Assembly (NCBI GenBank): GCA_028274465.1
Contig: CM051455.1
Location: forward strand, 122,423,462-122,487,461
Direction: 5' to 3'
DNA: 64,000 bases
From: Plantago ovata
Lineage: Eukaryota > Streptophyta > Magnoliopsida > Lamiales > Plantaginaceae
Positions within the stretch are counted from its first letter, which is position 1, and each line of letters begins with the position of its first letter. A model generated the notes under the pieces. The model was not told the origin of the DNA. It worked only from the letters and a program-made list of their open reading frames with translations, and did no database searches. Below are positions 61,736 through 64,000 of the stretch, piece by piece. Made by a program: the position numbers and the translations under genes.

Positions 61736-62770
61736 TATTTTTGGTCTATTAAAAGATTTGTCAAGAGTAGAGTAAATATAACAAATGTTCTATGGTTTGA
61801 AATTTGAACCCGGATGTTGACTTGGTTACCCCTCTAGGTCGAGGTTCATCCCGGGTTAATCGAGTTGAATCGGACCAAAATCTCAAAAGTATATCTATTT
61901 ATAAGATTAAAAATGGCAATTCAAGATGAGACAATCATTTTTTTCTAAAAACAGTTTTAAGTATGAAAAGCATGTAGGCATAGCATGCCATGGTCCATCA
62001 TGTCCAAATTCCAAGGTCATGTAGGTTTTGCCTATCAGGTAAGTAACTGATTCTTAAAATGTTCTTGTATGTTTAGAAAGATGATAAGAAATGATAAGGA
62101 ATATCTGTAAATCATAAAAGAACCTAGAAGGTATGTCAAAGCCGTTAGATAAAACCAATATCCATTGTGTTGAGAATATGTGTTTGTGTGTATATATAGG
62201 CACTTGCCATTTATTTGATACTAGAATTGGAGCACCGTGTTATTGCGGTGCCCGAGAATGTTAACAATATTTTCTATTACTAATAACAATTCAGATGTAC
62301 AAAATAATATTCGTTTAAGTGCAGCACTACAATGAAAAAGGTCTTACCAAAACGGATGCATAAAAGTACTAGCTTTTTGTCAAACACATGCATGGTGTCA
62401 ATGAAGTCTATTGTAATAGTACCGTAATTTTAAACAAAAATAAATTTTGAGAAATACGAACAGTCTTTGGAATAAATGATATGATATGAAAGAGAGTTGG
62501 CGGTCAATAGAGCTTACAACCTTTTTTTTTTTTTTTTTTAGAAGCAAAAAATGTCTCAAAACGGGACTGTAAATAAATAAAGCAGGACTGAATACCAATA
62601 TAAAGCCACCAATGTATCCGTTGCAATGCAACTCATAGACTATCATTAAATGTACTACTAATGGCGGCCAATAAATGTCACAAGCGTATTCATGTCTTTC
62701 ACATTACAGGCTTTAAATTTTCTGAAAACACCCTATATGCAGTAAGTTCTAGTTAAAGCATTTCCAGAAG
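61736..62770. other. Gene-free stretch
   Basis: AT-rich sequence with an 18-T run near 62523. No gene or transposon was recognised. Confidence 0.5.
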
Positions 62771-62856
62771 TATAGACAATCTCTCCAAAACTATAGACAA
62801 TCCCGGTAAAAAGTATAGACAATCTCTGCAAAATGTATAGATAATCTCTCTCATGA
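62771..62856. repeat. 21-22-bp minisatellite, four copies
   Basis: tatagacaatctctgcaaaa-type units start near 62771, 62792, 62813 and 62835. They create part of a minus-strand open frame that I do not regard as a gene. Confidence 0.85.
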
Positions 62857-64000
62857 ATCTCATCCACAATATTGAAAAACTTCCAGTCCTCAGCAATGTA
62901 TTTGTCAATTTGATTAAATTCTTCAACTAAGCTCAATGGACATATCTGTCGTCCTCATCTTCACGATCGATCATTTGTTACCAGCACACCATTAAGAGAA
63001 CTGGCTATTGAAAGATAGATGGGGTTCACCATCAGCGATCCACCTTGCACTTCGATCGAGTTCCACCTCTGTTTATGTTGCACCTGATAAGATGAAATTG
63101 AAGATATTAGTATAAAAATAAATATAATATGTAGAGGTAAAACAGTAAATCAAACCGTATTTATTTAATCAAACATAAAATCGAGGCATGTGCTTGCACA
63201 TTTTCCTTAAAACAATTACGTCCCCTCACTACGGTGCTTGAGGTAACATTGGACGCTTGTTTCCCAAGATACAACGGTTAGACCTTAATAACTAGCTGCA
63301 CTCGCTTGTTGTTCCTAGCGAACGAAAACTGGTGCCCAGATTATACAAAAAGAAGTCGAGAAGAAAGGAACAAAGAAAGAAGAGATTTAGGGTGGGTTTT
63401 TTTCTCTCCTTATTCTATTCCCAATACACATGAGACCCTTTATATATGAGGAAAATGAGAATGTAACATCATTCTTCATCATACCAACTCATTACAAAAT
63501 ATTTGTAACTTATGCTCCATTACCCAAATTCATTTCAAGAATTAACTTAGTAACTTATGGTGCAACAAATATCAAATTGAGTATTTGTAACTTACATGAG
63601 TTACAAATTTCTATTTAAAATAAAACTTCTAGAAGGTTTGTAGTAAGTGAACCAACAAAACTCTAGCTTATCAGGACTAACCTACATGAGCTTGGTTTGG
63701 TTCGATATTCGTGTCTGAGGGTCGCGCGCATCCACTCTTACACAAGTTCACTAGTTTCGTGTACAAATCTGGCCAGGATTTGAACTCAACTTATCTAGCT
63801 ACACAACTTGAACACCAAGTAGGGACTAGTAAGTTAACTAGAGACTACACTTTATCTCAAACAATGTGGGACAAACCCATTCAACCTTCTAACTTTAAGC
63901 AATTATTCCTCACAAACCCAAAGTCCATTATGGACATCTAATATATCCATTCAAAGCTCTTATGGAGTAGCTTTCAGATATATACTACTTTATCTTAATT
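62857..64000. other. Gene-free stretch to window end
   Basis: No coding frame with family features, no RNA gene and no transposon borders were recognised. Confidence 0.5.

Noticed and set aside
62733..62936. 67-codon minus-strand frame
   Set aside because: About half of it is the 21-bp minisatellite, and the rest shows no recognisable domain.

Overview
The window is nuclear DNA of a flowering plant, most likely a eudicot. It is AT-rich, its genes have many short GT-AG introns, and it carries Ty1-copia, MULE, hAT, mariner and Stowaway-type transposons. Four host genes can be read. I cannot name the species.

Layout. 1-6.3 kb is repeat: a dead Ty1-copia element, a small MULE-like foldback element sitting in a (TA)n tract, a minus-strand copia LTR and another long (TA)n tract. 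7.5-9.75 kb (minus) is a five-exon GDSL esterase/lipase gene with one apparent frameshift; its third intron holds a 691-bp element with a perfect 9-bp target duplication. 9.8-15.7 kb is gene-free and holds an hAT-type MITE with an 8-bp target duplication, two Stowaway-like MITEs, a hairpin and minisatellites. 15.7-29.0 kb (minus) is a 12-exon gene of about 2403 codons for MIP2, the plant NBAS/Sec39 subunit of the ER-Golgi tethering complex.

30.3-45.0 kb is one 14.6-kb LTR retrotransposon of the Sirevirus (Maximus/SIRE) type. It has 1.7-kb near-identical LTRs, a TAATT target duplication, an initiator-Met primer site, a gag gene, a badly damaged pol that contains a 100-N assembly gap, and a 5.3-kb third coding region. 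That third region contains three intron-like segments of 72-75 nt. 45.1-50.6 kb is a complete MULE with a degenerate but recognisable MURA-type transposase (plus) and a convergent small gene (minus) for a possible GRF-type zinc-finger/membrane protein. 50.7-55 kb is a mariner transposase fragment, a Stowaway MITE, a probable gene-capturing element and large CTAGTTTCA minisatellites. 55.2-56.5 kb (plus) is a small F-box gene. 57.3-61.2 kb (minus) is an eight-exon MFS transporter gene, tail-to-tail with the F-box gene. 61.3-64 kb holds only short repeats.

How it fits together. The host genes (membrane tethering, lipid ester hydrolysis, ubiquitin-ligase adaptor, transport) look unrelated. The connected story is among the mobile elements. 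The full MULE at 45.1-50.6 kb and the small element at 3.75-4.52 kb share terminal blocks at matching distances from their ends, so the small one is probably a derivative that the large one's transposase could mobilise. Several single-base frameshifts fall in homopolymer runs, in host genes as well as transposons, so consensus sequence error should be considered before calling those genes dead.
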